Shown: piece after piece, positions 1-5,413 of the stretch
Layout: each line of letters starts with the position of its first letter
Numbering within the stretch: position 1 is the stretch's first letter
NCBI GenBank assembly: GCA_958402445.1
Contig: CATXTO010000074.1
Span: 1-5,655, forward strand
Direction of reading: 5' to 3'
DNA: 5,655 nucleotides
Origin: an uncultured Eubacteriales bacterium
GTDB lineage: Bacteria; Bacillota; Clostridia; Oscillospirales; Oscillospiraceae
Program-made: the position numbers and the translations under genes
Notes under the pieces: model-generated
Databases searched by the model: none
Told to the model about the DNA's origin: nothing
The model's input: only the letters and a program-made list of their open reading frames with translations

Positions 1-373
1 CATCCCATCGTCAATGGCGCATCCCAGGCGGGCGACCACAGGTCGCCCCTACAGCGCGCCACCAAAGTTCCTCCCGTAGGGGCGAGCTGTGCTCGCCCGC
101 GGAACGGCCGCAGGCCGTTCCCTACATCCCATCGTCAATGGCGCATCCCAGGCGGGCGACCACAGGTCGCCCCTACAGCGCGCCACCAAAGTTCCTCCCG
201 TAGGGGCGAGCTGTGCTCGCCCGCGGAACGGCCGCAGGCCGTTCCCTACATCCCATCGTCAATGGCGCATCCCAGGCGGGCGACCACAGGTCGCCCCTAC
301 AGCGCGCCACCAAAGTTCCTCCCGTAGGGGCGTGCTTTGCACGCCCGCGGAACGGCCGCAGGCCATTCCCCAC
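1..373. repeat. Tandem array of a 124-bp hairpin-rich unit (three copies)
   Basis: Three copies start at 1, 125 and 249. Copies 1 and 2 are identical over 124 bases; copy 3 diverges only in its last third. Each unit holds three GC hairpins. In copy 1 they are GGGCGACC/GGTCGCCC around ACA (30-48), GGGCGAGC/GCTCGCCC around TGT (80-98), and GGAACGGCC/GGCCGTTCC around GCA (101-121). The second and third are joined by GC and bounded by GTAGGGG and CCTAC, making a compact two-hairpin module (76-125, again at 200-249 and 324-373). Longer elements bounded by GTAGGGGCG and CGCCCCTAC also run 76-176 and 200-300. The array may extend beyond the left edge. Open frames through it repeat the same peptide with the unit and have no ribosome binding site, so I do not call them genes. 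The array resembles REP/BIME or MITE-like non-coding repeats; no transposase is visible here. Confidence 0.93.
324..373. repeat. Variant two-hairpin module ending the left array
   Basis: This is the last module of the array. Its first hairpin is GGGCGTGC/GCACGCCC around TTT, where the two preceding copies have GGGCGAGC/GCTCGCCC around TGT. The A-T pair inside the stem has become T-A, so pairing is kept. The second hairpin has one change on its 3' side (GGCCATTCC), which leaves a C-A mismatch in one strand and a G-T pair in the other. The closing CTAC is degraded to CCAC. The first hairpin matches the one at 5347-5365 on the far side of the operon, so both variants exist within one locus. Confidence 0.8.
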
Positions 374-528
374 GCCCCGGGGTCGCTGGGCTTCCCTGCC
401 GGCGGAACTACGGAATCGTTGGAATGATGGTAACACAGCCGCCGCCGGCGGTCAAGAGGCGATTTGGGGAAAAGCTGGTGATTATTGCTGAATTTTTCGA
501 TCAAATTTTGTACAAATAACCAGTTTTG
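374..528. other. Non-coding gap downstream of the ABC operon
   Basis: No gene is supported here. The stretch from about 460 to 528 is AT-rich and follows the stop codon of the second ABC gene. It contains a perfect 10-bp palindrome TTTGTACAAA (507-516). On the minus strand an imperfect stem (519-523 with 475-479, plus a four-pair inner segment) is followed by a short CTTTT. That is too weak to call an intrinsic terminator. A GC palindrome CCGCCGGCGG lies at 442-451. The operon may end here or within the hairpin array beyond. Confidence 0.55.
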
Positions 529-2415
529 TCACTCCAGCTCAAAGGCACCGGTGTAGAGCTGGTAATAGGTGCCGCCCTTGGCGATGAGGCTCTCGTGGGT
601 GCCCCGCTCTATGATGCGCCCGTGGTCCAACACCATGATGCAGTCGGCGTTGCGGACCGTGGAGAGGCGGTGGGCGATGACAAACACCGTCCGACCCTCC
701 ATGAGGGCGTCCATGCCCTTTTGGACCAGGGCCTCGGTCCTGGTGTCGATGGAGGAGGTGGCCTCGTCCAGAATCATCACCGGGGGGTCCGCCACCGCCG
801 CCCGGGCGATGGCCAGAAGCTGCCGCTGGCCCTGGCTCAGGCTGCCGCCGTCTCCGGACAGCTCCGTCTGATAGCCCTTGGGCAGGCGGGTGATGAAGTC
901 GTGGGCGTTCGCCCGCTTGGCCGCCTGAATACACGCTTCCTCCGTGGCGTCTAGATTCCCGTAGCGGATGTTCTCCAGCACCGTGCCGGTGAACAGGTTG
1001 GTGTCTTGGAGCACGATGCCCAGGGACCGGCGCAGGTCCGGCTTGCAAATTTTATTGATGTTGATGCCGTCGTACCGGATTTTTCCGTCGGCGATGTCGT
1101 AGAAGCGGTTGAGCAGGTTGGTGATGGTGGTTTTGCCGGCGCCTGTGGCGCCTACAAAGGCCACCTTCTGGCCCGGCTTGGCGTATAGCGTCACGTTGTG
1201 CAGCACGGGCTTGTGGGGATCGTAGCCGAAGTCCACGTCGTCCATGGTGATCTCCCCCCGGAGCTCCGTATAGGTCACGGTGCCGTCCTGGTGGGGGTGC
1301 CGCCAGGCCCACAGGCCGGTGCGGGCCTGGCATTCGGCCAGAGACCCGTCGGGTCTGCGGCAGACGTTGCACAAAGTCACGTAGCCGTGATCCTCCTCGG
1401 GCTTCTCGTCCATGAGCTCAAAAATTCGCTCCGCCCCGGCCAGGGCCATGACGATGGCGTTGACCTGGTTGGAAACCTGGCTGATGGGCTGGTTGAAGCT
1501 CCGGGTCAGGAGCAGAAAGCTCATCAGGGCGCCCACGGTGACCGCGCCGCCGGAAATGGCCAAAAAGCCCCCCAGCACCGCGATGAGGGCGTACTGGATG
1601 TAGCCCAGGTTGTTCATCACGGGGCCCAGCATGTTGGCATACTTGTGGGCCTGATAGGCGTTGTCGCACAGAACGTCGTTGAGCTGGTCAAAGTCCTGCT
1701 TGGCGGCCGCCTCGTGGCAGAAGACCTTCACCACCTTCTGACCGTGGATCATCTCCTCAATGTAGCCGTTGACCGCGCCCAGAGCCCGCTGCTGGCCCAC
1801 AAAATACTTGCTGGACATGCCCGTGAGCCGCTTCACCAGAATCAGCATGAGCCCCACGGTGGCGAGAACCGCCAGGGTCAAAAGGGGGCTGGTCAGAAGC
1901 ATGGCGCCTAGCACCGTGACGATGGTCACCACGGAGGAAATGCACTGGGGGATGGACTGGGAGATCATCTGCCGCAGGGTGTCGATGTCGTTGGTGTAGC
2001 GGCTCATGACGTCGCCGTGGGTGTGGGTGTCGAAGTAGCGGATGGGAAGCGCCTGCATATTGGAGAAGAGCTGATCCCGGATGTCCTTCTGCACCGCCTG
2101 GGCCACCTTGACCATCAAGTAGTTATACAGGAAGGAGGAGACCATACCCGCCAGGTACAATAGGGCCATGAGGCCCAAAAACCGCAGCAGGGGGCCGAAA
2201 TCCGGGGCGCTCTGCCCCAGCAGGGGCGTGATGTAGTCGTCCACCAGAAATTGCAGGGATTTGCTGGCGGCCACGGCGGCCACGGCGGAGATCAGAATGC
2301 AGCCGATCACGGCGACCAGGGTCAGCCGGTACCGGGAAAGGGCGCGCAGGAGCCGGGTGAGGGTCTTTTTCGGGGCCTTGGCCTTGTGGCCGTCGCCTTT
2401 GGGCTGTCTAGGCAT
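529..2415 (-). CDS. Heterodimeric ABC exporter half-transporter, catalytically canonical subunit (TM288/BmrD/LmrD-like)
   Basis: A 628-residue fused membrane plus ATPase half-transporter. Six membrane segments are visible by eye at about 32-51, 76-98, 158-176, 178-196, 268-288 and 292-305. The ATPase domain follows from about residue 388: Walker A GATGAGKT (422-429), Q-loop Gln470, signature LSQGQ (526-530), Walker B VMILDE with catalytic Glu551, and switch His582. Walker A, Walker B and the switch His are canonical, while the signature has Gln in place of the first Gly of SGGQ. In this family that pairs with a partner whose site residues are degenerate and whose signature is normal, which is what the upstream gene encodes. 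The start is set at ATG 2415, eight bases after AGGAGG, overlapping the upstream stop by 8 bases. The frame stays open to 2517, but that stretch lies inside the upstream gene and lacks a good site. A linker insertion (about 340-388) carries CxxC (349, 352), Cys362 and HPH (373-375). The pair probably expels drugs, lipids or peptides across the inner membrane; the substrate is unknown. Confidence 0.95.
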   Translation of the reverse strand: MPRQPKGDGHKAKAPKKTLTRLLRALSRYRLTLVAVIGCILISAVAAVAASKSLQFLVDDYITPLLGQSAPDFGPLLRFLGLMALLYLAGMVSSFLYNYLMVKVAQAVQKDIRDQLFSNMQALPIRYFDTHTHGDVMSRYTNDIDTLRQMISQSIPQCISSVVTIVTVLGAMLLTSPLLTLAVLATVGLMLILVKRLTGMSSKYFVGQQRALGAVNGYIEEMIHGQKVVKVFCHEAAAKQDFDQLNDVLCDNAYQAHKYANMLGPVMNNLGYIQYALIAVLGGFLAISGGAVTVGALMSFLLLTRSFNQPISQVSNQVNAIVMALAGAERIFELMDEKPEEDHGYVTLCNVCRRPDGSLAECQARTGLWAWRHPHQDGTVTYTELRGEITMDDVDFGYDPHKPVLHNVTLYAKPGQKVAFVGATGAGKTTITNLLNRFYDIADGKIRYDGININKICKPDLRRSLGIVLQDTNLFTGTVLENIRYGNLDATEEACIQAAKRANAHDFITRLPKGYQTELSGDGGSLSQGQRQLLAIARAAVADPPVMILDEATSSIDTRTEALVQKGMDALMEGRTVFVIAHRLSTVRNADCIMVLDHGRIIERGTHESLIAKGGTYYQLYTGAFELE

Positions 2416-4159
2416 CCTCGCCGCCTCCTTTCTTCTGGGACTGGTAGACCTCCCGGTAAATGGGGCTGTTCGCCAGGAGTTCGTCATGGGTGCCCTGGTC
2501 CACGATCCGGCCGCCATCCAGGACTAAGATCAAATCCGCGTGCTCCACGGAGGCCACCCGCTGGGCGATGATGAGCTTGGTGGTCTCGGGGATCTCCTCC
2601 CGGAAGGCCTGGCGAATTTTGGCGTCGGTCTGGGTGTCCACCGCGGAGGTGGAGTCGTCCAGGATCAGGATTTTGGGCTTTTTCAGCAGGGCCCGGGCAA
2701 TGCACAGCCGCTGCCGCTGGCCGCCGGAGACGTTGGCGCCCCCCTGCTCGATGTGGGTCTGGTAGCCGTCGGGGAAGCTCTGGATAAACTCGTCGGCGCA
2801 GGAGAGCTTACAGGCGTGGATGAGCTCCTCGTCCGTGGCGTTGGGATTGCCCCAGCGCAGGTTTTCCGCGATGGTGCCGGAAAACAGCACGTTTTTCTGC
2901 AGCACCATGGCCACCTGGTCCCGCAGGACCTCCAGGTCGTAGCGCCGCACGTCCACGCCGCCCACCTTCACCGCGCCCTCCGTGGCGTCGTAGAGCCGGG
3001 GAATGAGCTGCACCAGAGTGGTCTTGGAGGCGCCGGTGCCGCCCAGGATGCCCACGGTCATGCCGGAGGCGATGTGCAGGTCCACGTGTTCCAGGGCGCT
3101 GCGCTGGGCGGTTTTGGCGTAGCGGAAGGAGACGTCCTCAAAGGCAATGGAGCCGTCCGGCACCCGAGTCACGGGGTCCTTTGGGCTTATAAGGTCCGGC
3201 TGCTCCCGCAGGATTTCCGCGGCCCGCCCGGCGGAGGCCCGGGACATGGTGATCATAACAAAGACCATGGACAGCATCATCAGCGCCGAGAGGATTTGGG
3301 TGGTGTAAGTAAAGAGGCTGGAGAGCTGGCCCGTGGTGAGGCCCAGGGCTCCGTTGTCCCCGGAGGCCAGGACCAGCTTGGCCCCGAACCAGGAGATCAA
3401 AAGCATGCAGGTGTACACGGAAAACTGCATCATGGGGTTGTTGAAGGCCAAAATGTGCTCGGCCTTCACAAAATCCCGGTAAATGGAATCGGAGATGGTG
3501 TTGAACTTCTCCTTCTCCCGGTCCTCCCGGACGAAGGCCTTCACCACCCGAATGCCGTGGAGATTCTCCTGGACCACGTTGTTGAGCTTGTCGTAGGTCC
3601 GGAACACCCGGTCAAAGATCCGGCGCACCCGGCTGATGATAAAAAACAGGCCCGCCGCCAGCAGAGGCAGCACCACGCAGTAGATGACAGACAGCCTGGG
3701 GCTGATGCGGAAGGCCATGGTGAAGGCCAGAACCAGCATCATGGGGCAGCGAATAGCCATGCGGATGATGACCTGAAAGGACATCTGTAGATTGGACACG
3801 TCCGTGGTGAGCCGGGTGACGATGGAGGCGGAGGAGAATTTGTCGATGTTGGAGAAGGCGTATTCCTGCACCTTGTGATACATGTCGTGGCGCAGGTTTC
3901 GGGCAAAGCCCGTGGCGGCCTTGGCCGCGAAGTCCGCCGACAGCGCGCCGAAGACCAGGGAGGCCAGGGCGCACAACACAAGCAGGCCGCCCCGCCGGAG
4001 CACGTAGGTCATATCCCCCGACTTCACGCCGTAGTCCATAAGGCCCGCCATGAGGGTGGGAATCAGCACCTCCATCGCCACCTCCCCGATCATGCAGATG
4101 GGAGACAGGAAGGCGTAGGGCTTGAACTCCCGCACGCTGCGGGATAGCCGCCGGATCAT
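2408..4159 (-). CDS. Heterodimeric ABC exporter half-transporter, degenerate-site subunit (TM287/BmrC/LmrC-like)
   Basis: A 583-residue fused membrane plus ATPase half-transporter, full length for the family. Likely membrane segments are about 18-42, 56-78, 132-150, 157-177, 248-267 and 284-306. The ATPase domain from about residue 337 shows Walker A GGTGASKT (373-380), Q-loop Gln421, signature VSGGQ (477-481) and Walker B ILILDD (497-502). Three key positions are altered: the Gly before the Walker A Lys is Ser378, the catalytic Glu is Asp502, and the switch His is Gln533. The signature is normal. Asp and Gln at the last two positions are also found in TM287, the degenerate half of TM287/288, so this is a family trait rather than decay. 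Its site would bind ATP but hydrolyse it poorly, while its signature completes the partner's active site. The ATG at 4159 follows GGAGG by seven bases and shares ATGA with the MarR stop, so translation is likely coupled. No frameshift is seen. Confidence 0.95.
   Translation of the reverse strand: MIRRLSRSVREFKPYAFLSPICMIGEVAMEVLIPTLMAGLMDYGVKSGDMTYVLRRGGLLVLCALASLVFGALSADFAAKAATGFARNLRHDMYHKVQEYAFSNIDKFSSASIVTRLTTDVSNLQMSFQVIIRMAIRCPMMLVLAFTMAFRISPRLSVIYCVVLPLLAAGLFFIISRVRRIFDRVFRTYDKLNNVVQENLHGIRVVKAFVREDREKEKFNTISDSIYRDFVKAEHILAFNNPMMQFSVYTCMLLISWFGAKLVLASGDNGALGLTTGQLSSLFTYTTQILSALMMLSMVFVMITMSRASAGRAAEILREQPDLISPKDPVTRVPDGSIAFEDVSFRYAKTAQRSALEHVDLHIASGMTVGILGGTGASKTTLVQLIPRLYDATEGAVKVGGVDVRRYDLEVLRDQVAMVLQKNVLFSGTIAENLRWGNPNATDEELIHACKLSCADEFIQSFPDGYQTHIEQGGANVSGGQRQRLCIARALLKKPKILILDDSTSAVDTQTDAKIRQAFREEIPETTKLIIAQRVASVEHADLILVLDGGRIVDQGTHDELLANSPIYREVYQSQKKGGGEDA
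2424..2431 (-). promoter_or_regulatory. Ribosome binding site fixing the start of the second ABC gene
   Basis: On the minus strand AAAGGAGG sits eight bases before ATG 2415. It lies inside the last codons of the upstream ABC gene. It decides between this start and an open-frame extension of 34 codons with no comparable site. Confidence 0.85.
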
Positions 4160-4620
4160 ACAGGCACCTCCTCCGGGGGGAAGGCCCGGGTCTCCCCGCC
4201 CAGGTTCTCAATGGCTTGGGTCAGGAGTCGGGAAAAGGCGTCCCGCTGGTCCGGCGTGAACCCCCGCACCATCTGCTCCTCCACGGATTCAATGGTCCGC
4301 TGCACCCGTTGGTGGCTGGTAACGGCCTTGGGCAGCACCACAATGCGCTTGCAGCGCCGATCCTTTTTATCGTCCTGAAAGGAGAGAAACCCCTTCCCCT
4401 CCAGGCGGAAGAGAATGCCGGACACCGTGGGGTGGGACAGGGAGAAGGCCTCCTCCAGATCCCTGGGACACAGGCTCCGGTCTTGATTTTGGACCAGATA
4501 GCCTAGAACAAAGCTCTGGGAGCCGGTCAGGTCCAGGTCCCGCAGGGTCTGGCCCAGCCGCTGGTCCACCAGGCGGTAAAGCTGCTTCACTTTTTTTCCG
4601 TTATACTGAACTGGCTGCAA
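4156..4620 (-). CDS. MarR-family transcriptional regulator
   Basis: A 154-residue cytoplasmic DNA-binding protein, the usual MarR length. The N-terminal helix (about 10-27) and C-terminal helices (about 102-141) would form the dimer interface. The winged helix-turn-helix spans about 33-98, with the recognition helix near residues 62-75 (starting SHPTVSGIL) and a charged wing at about 82-96 (DDKKDRRCKR followed by hydrophobic residues), typical of the family. I set the start at TTG 4620 because AAAAGGAGG lies seven bases before it. The frame continues upstream to another TTG at 4656, but that extension would be translated through the ribosome binding site and is lysine/glycine-rich filler. As the first gene of the exporter operon, with a palindrome over the promoter start, it most likely represses its own operon and is released by a small ligand, perhaps an exported compound. 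The ligand is not predictable here. Confidence 0.92.
   Translation of the reverse strand: MQPVQYNGKKVKQLYRLVDQRLGQTLRDLDLTGSQSFVLGYLVQNQDRSLCPRDLEEAFSLSHPTVSGILFRLEGKGFLSFQDDKKDRRCKRIVVLPKAVTSHQRVQRTIESVEEQMVRGFTPDQRDAFSRLLTQAIENLGGETRAFPPEEVPV
4166..4174 (-). promoter_or_regulatory. Ribosome binding site of the first ABC gene
   Basis: Minus-strand GGAGGAGGT lies inside the last codons of the MarR gene, its proximal GGAGG seven bases before ATG 4159. Together with the ATGA overlap it points to coupled translation of regulator and exporter. Confidence 0.8.
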
Positions 4621-4625
4621 CCGAG

Positions 4626-4667
4626 TTCCTCCTTTTCTTTTTTTGACCGCCGGCAAGGCTGTGGCGG
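4626..4667 (-). promoter_or_regulatory. Ribosome binding site and small leader hairpin before the MarR TTG start
   Basis: AAAAGGAGGAA (4626-4636, minus strand) is the ribosome binding site and fixes TTG 4620 as the start. Just upstream in the leader, CCGCC (4663-4667) can pair with GGCGG (4647-4651) around an 11-base loop. The hairpin leaves the binding site free, and I see no alternative pairing that would make it a switch. Confidence 0.7.
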
Positions 4668-4675
4668 CTTAAATG

Positions 4676-4687
4676 GTAGCATGCTAC
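4676..4687. promoter_or_regulatory. Candidate MarR operator
   Basis: GTAGCATGCTAC is a perfect 12-bp palindrome immediately downstream of the operon's -10 element, and the predicted transcription start (about 4681) falls at its centre. MarR dimers bind short palindromes of this kind, and binding here would block RNA polymerase. The assignment rests on position and symmetry; no second copy of the full palindrome was seen in the window. Confidence 0.72.
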
Positions 4688-4716
4688 ATATTAACACAAA
4701 ATTAAAACGCTTGCAA
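4688..4716 (-). promoter_or_regulatory. Promoter of the marR-ABC operon
   Basis: On the minus strand, -35 TTGCAA (4711-4716) and -10 TAATAT (4688-4693) are separated by 17 bases. Each matches four of six consensus sigma-A positions. The predicted start near 4681 gives a leader of about 60 bases before TTG 4620 and overlaps the candidate operator. Confidence 0.6.
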
Positions 4717-4734
4717 CCGGCATTTTGACAGATA

Positions 4735-4750
4735 TTCACAATACTGTGAA
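4735..4750. promoter_or_regulatory. Inverted repeat TTCACA-N4-TGTGAA
   Basis: TTCACAATACTGTGAA has perfect 6-bp arms around a 4-bp centre. It lies about 20 bases upstream of the operon -35 element, where an activator or second regulator could bind. The half-sites are spaced and oriented differently from a Crp site (TGTGA-N6-TCACA). I cannot assign a regulator. Confidence 0.4.
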
Positions 4751-4959
4751 ATAAAATTCATGCACAATCAACAGGGACATAATCAAGTACGATAATGTCG
4801 GATTTTATGGAGAACAATACCGTAAAATACTCACATGTGTGCGCAAGACAGGGATTTTTTGGCGGGGCAATTGGCCTCAACGGCTGGTTTTGTTCCATTT
4901 TTTCTCAAAAGTTCACCTTTTGCAGACAAATCTCAGGACATTTTCCCAGTAAAACAGGC
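4751..4959. other. AT-rich non-coding region between the two divergent promoters
   Basis: No supported gene. The only frame of note (4835-5032, plus) begins without a ribosome binding site and runs through the next promoter. The base composition is clearly more AT-rich than the operon. I saw no tRNA, riboswitch or further strong promoter. Confidence 0.6.
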
Positions 4960-5021
4960 AAAAAAATTTTTTAAAAAAATTGATCAAACCCCTTGCATTT
5001 TTCGACAAGGTCTGGTATATT
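4960..5021 (+). promoter_or_regulatory. Rightward promoter with A/T-tract upstream element
   Basis: -35 TTGCAT (4993-4998) and -10 TATATT (5016-5021) are spaced by exactly 17 bases. The -10 matches five of six consensus positions and the -35 only three. A run of alternating A and T tracts (4960-4981), about 47-68 bases before the predicted start, resembles the UP elements that boost stable-RNA promoters. The predicted start is near 5028. The only downstream product I can support is the small RNA. Confidence 0.65.
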
Positions 5022-5027
5022 GTAGAT

Positions 5028-5163
5028 GGTAGTTATACCACGGTGCGTGCTTAACCGCGTCTGTGCCCGGCGTGGTTTTCTCCGGCACGTTCCCGTTGTA
5101 GAACAACCTCCCCTCTTTTCCGGTGAGCCGACAGGTGAAAACCTGTCGGCTCACTATCTTTAT
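5028..5163 (+). ncRNA. Candidate small non-coding RNA, about 135 nt, family not recognised
   Basis: The call rests on a promoter at one end, a strong terminator at the other and no plausible gene between them. Frames here lack a ribosome binding site, run through the terminator and read into the repeats. In order the transcript could form: a small hairpin GGTA/TACC (5028-5039); a stem GTGCC-C-GG with CCGGCAC (5063-5070 with 5082-5088, one bulged C); a hairpin GTTGT/ACAAC around AGA (5095-5107); an unpaired pyrimidine tract CCTCCCCTCTTTTCC (5107-5121); and the terminator stem. C-rich unpaired tracts are target-binding sites in several Firmicute small RNAs (for example RsaE), because they pair with ribosome binding sites. 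It does not match my memory of tmRNA, SRP RNA, 6S RNA or common riboswitches. It could instead be an orphan leader that lost its gene. It is transcribed divergently from the exporter operon. Confidence 0.6.
5123..5163 (+). terminator. Intrinsic terminator of the small RNA
   Basis: GTGAGCCGACAGGT (5123-5136) pairs perfectly over 14 bp with 5141-5154 around a GAAA tetraloop. It is followed by TATCTTTAT, a moderate U-rich tail. There is no U-tract on the opposite strand, so it works rightward. GAAA belongs to the stable GNRA tetraloop class. Confidence 0.82.
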
Positions 5164-5239
5164 GGGGCAAGACCATTGCCTGCCCGCCCTACACCCCCAT
5201 ATCAGGTCGCCCCTACATCCCCGTAACAGACTGCACCCT
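5164..5239. repeat. Degenerate repeat remnants after the small RNA
   Basis: CAGGTCGCCCCTACATCCC (5202-5220) is the 3' half of the ACA hairpin family, without its 5' arm. An earlier, more decayed CCGCCCTACACCCCC lies at 5184-5198. A small hairpin GGCAA/TTGCC lies just after the terminator (5167-5181). No gene is seen. Confidence 0.55.
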
Positions 5240-5263
5240 GTAGGGGCGAGCTTCGCTCGCCCG
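5240..5263. repeat. Single GTAGGGG hairpin, TTC loop variant
   Basis: After GTAG, GGGCGAGC (5244-5251) pairs with GCTCGCCC (5255-5262) around TTC. It is the left-hand module of the repeat family standing without its right-hand partner, with a third loop sequence (others are TGT or TTT). Confidence 0.8.
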
Positions 5264-5294
5264 CCAACCTGCAAGGATAGAGAATTTTCCAGTA

Positions 5295-5313
5295 GGCGGC
5301 CAAATAGGCCGCC
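5295..5313. repeat. Hairpin GGCGGCC / GGCCGCC around AAATA
   Basis: A perfect 7-bp inverted repeat with a 5-base loop. It lies in unique sequence between two family repeats. There is no U-tract after it on either strand and it does not share the GTAGGGG or CCTAC ends. Confidence 0.6.
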
Positions 5314-5342
5314 GGAGCAGGCGCGGACTTTGCCCCGATGAC

Positions 5343-5390
5343 GTAGGGGCGTGCTTTGCACGCCCGCGGGCGACCACAGGTCGCCCCTAC
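5343..5390. repeat. Compact complete two-hairpin element, 48 bp
   Basis: GTAGGGGCG (5343-5351) and CGCCCCTAC (5382-5390) form 9-bp terminal inverted repeats. Inside are GGGCGTGC/GCACGCCC around TTT (5347-5365), a GC joint, and GGGCGACC/GGTCGCCC around ACA (5368-5386). This is the most compact member and defines the family's layout: two hairpins back to back with mirrored ends. Confidence 0.88.
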
Positions 5391-5413
5391 ACCCCCGTAT
5401 CAGGCTGCACCCT

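Noticed and set aside
89..491. Overlapping frames on both strands through the left repeat array
   Set aside because: The peptides simply repeat with the 124-bp unit, lack ribosome binding sites and are low-complexity translations of hairpin DNA.
475..523. Intrinsic terminator after the exporter operon
   Set aside because: The stem is only five plus four pairs with a bulge and a long loop, and the U-run is four bases followed by CCCC.
1198..1911. Long plus-strand frame of 237 codons inside the second ABC gene
   Set aside because: Antisense shadow of a GC-rich gene; no ribosome binding site, promoter or recognisable domain, and the minus strand encodes an intact ABC protein.
2416..2517. Upstream extension of the second ABC protein by 34 residues
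   Set aside because: It lies inside the upstream gene, has no comparable ribosome binding site and does not look like an exporter N-terminus; ATG 2415 has AGGAGG at eight bases.
2540..3790. Plus-strand frame of 416 codons inside the first ABC gene
   Set aside because: Glycine/histidine/valine-rich composition typical of reversed GC-rich coding sequence; the opposite strand has all ABC motifs in order.
373..4160. Transposon carrying the operon between repeat arrays
   Set aside because: No transposase, integrase or target-site duplication is visible; the arrays are short non-coding repeats expected at many sites in such genomes.
4835..5032. 65-codon plus-strand frame in the AT-rich region
   Set aside because: No ribosome binding site before the ATG, and it runs through the promoter elements of the small RNA.
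5026..5226. 66-codon plus-strand frame over the small RNA
   Set aside because: Its start lies at or before the predicted +1, it has no ribosome binding site, and it reads through the terminator hairpin into repeats.
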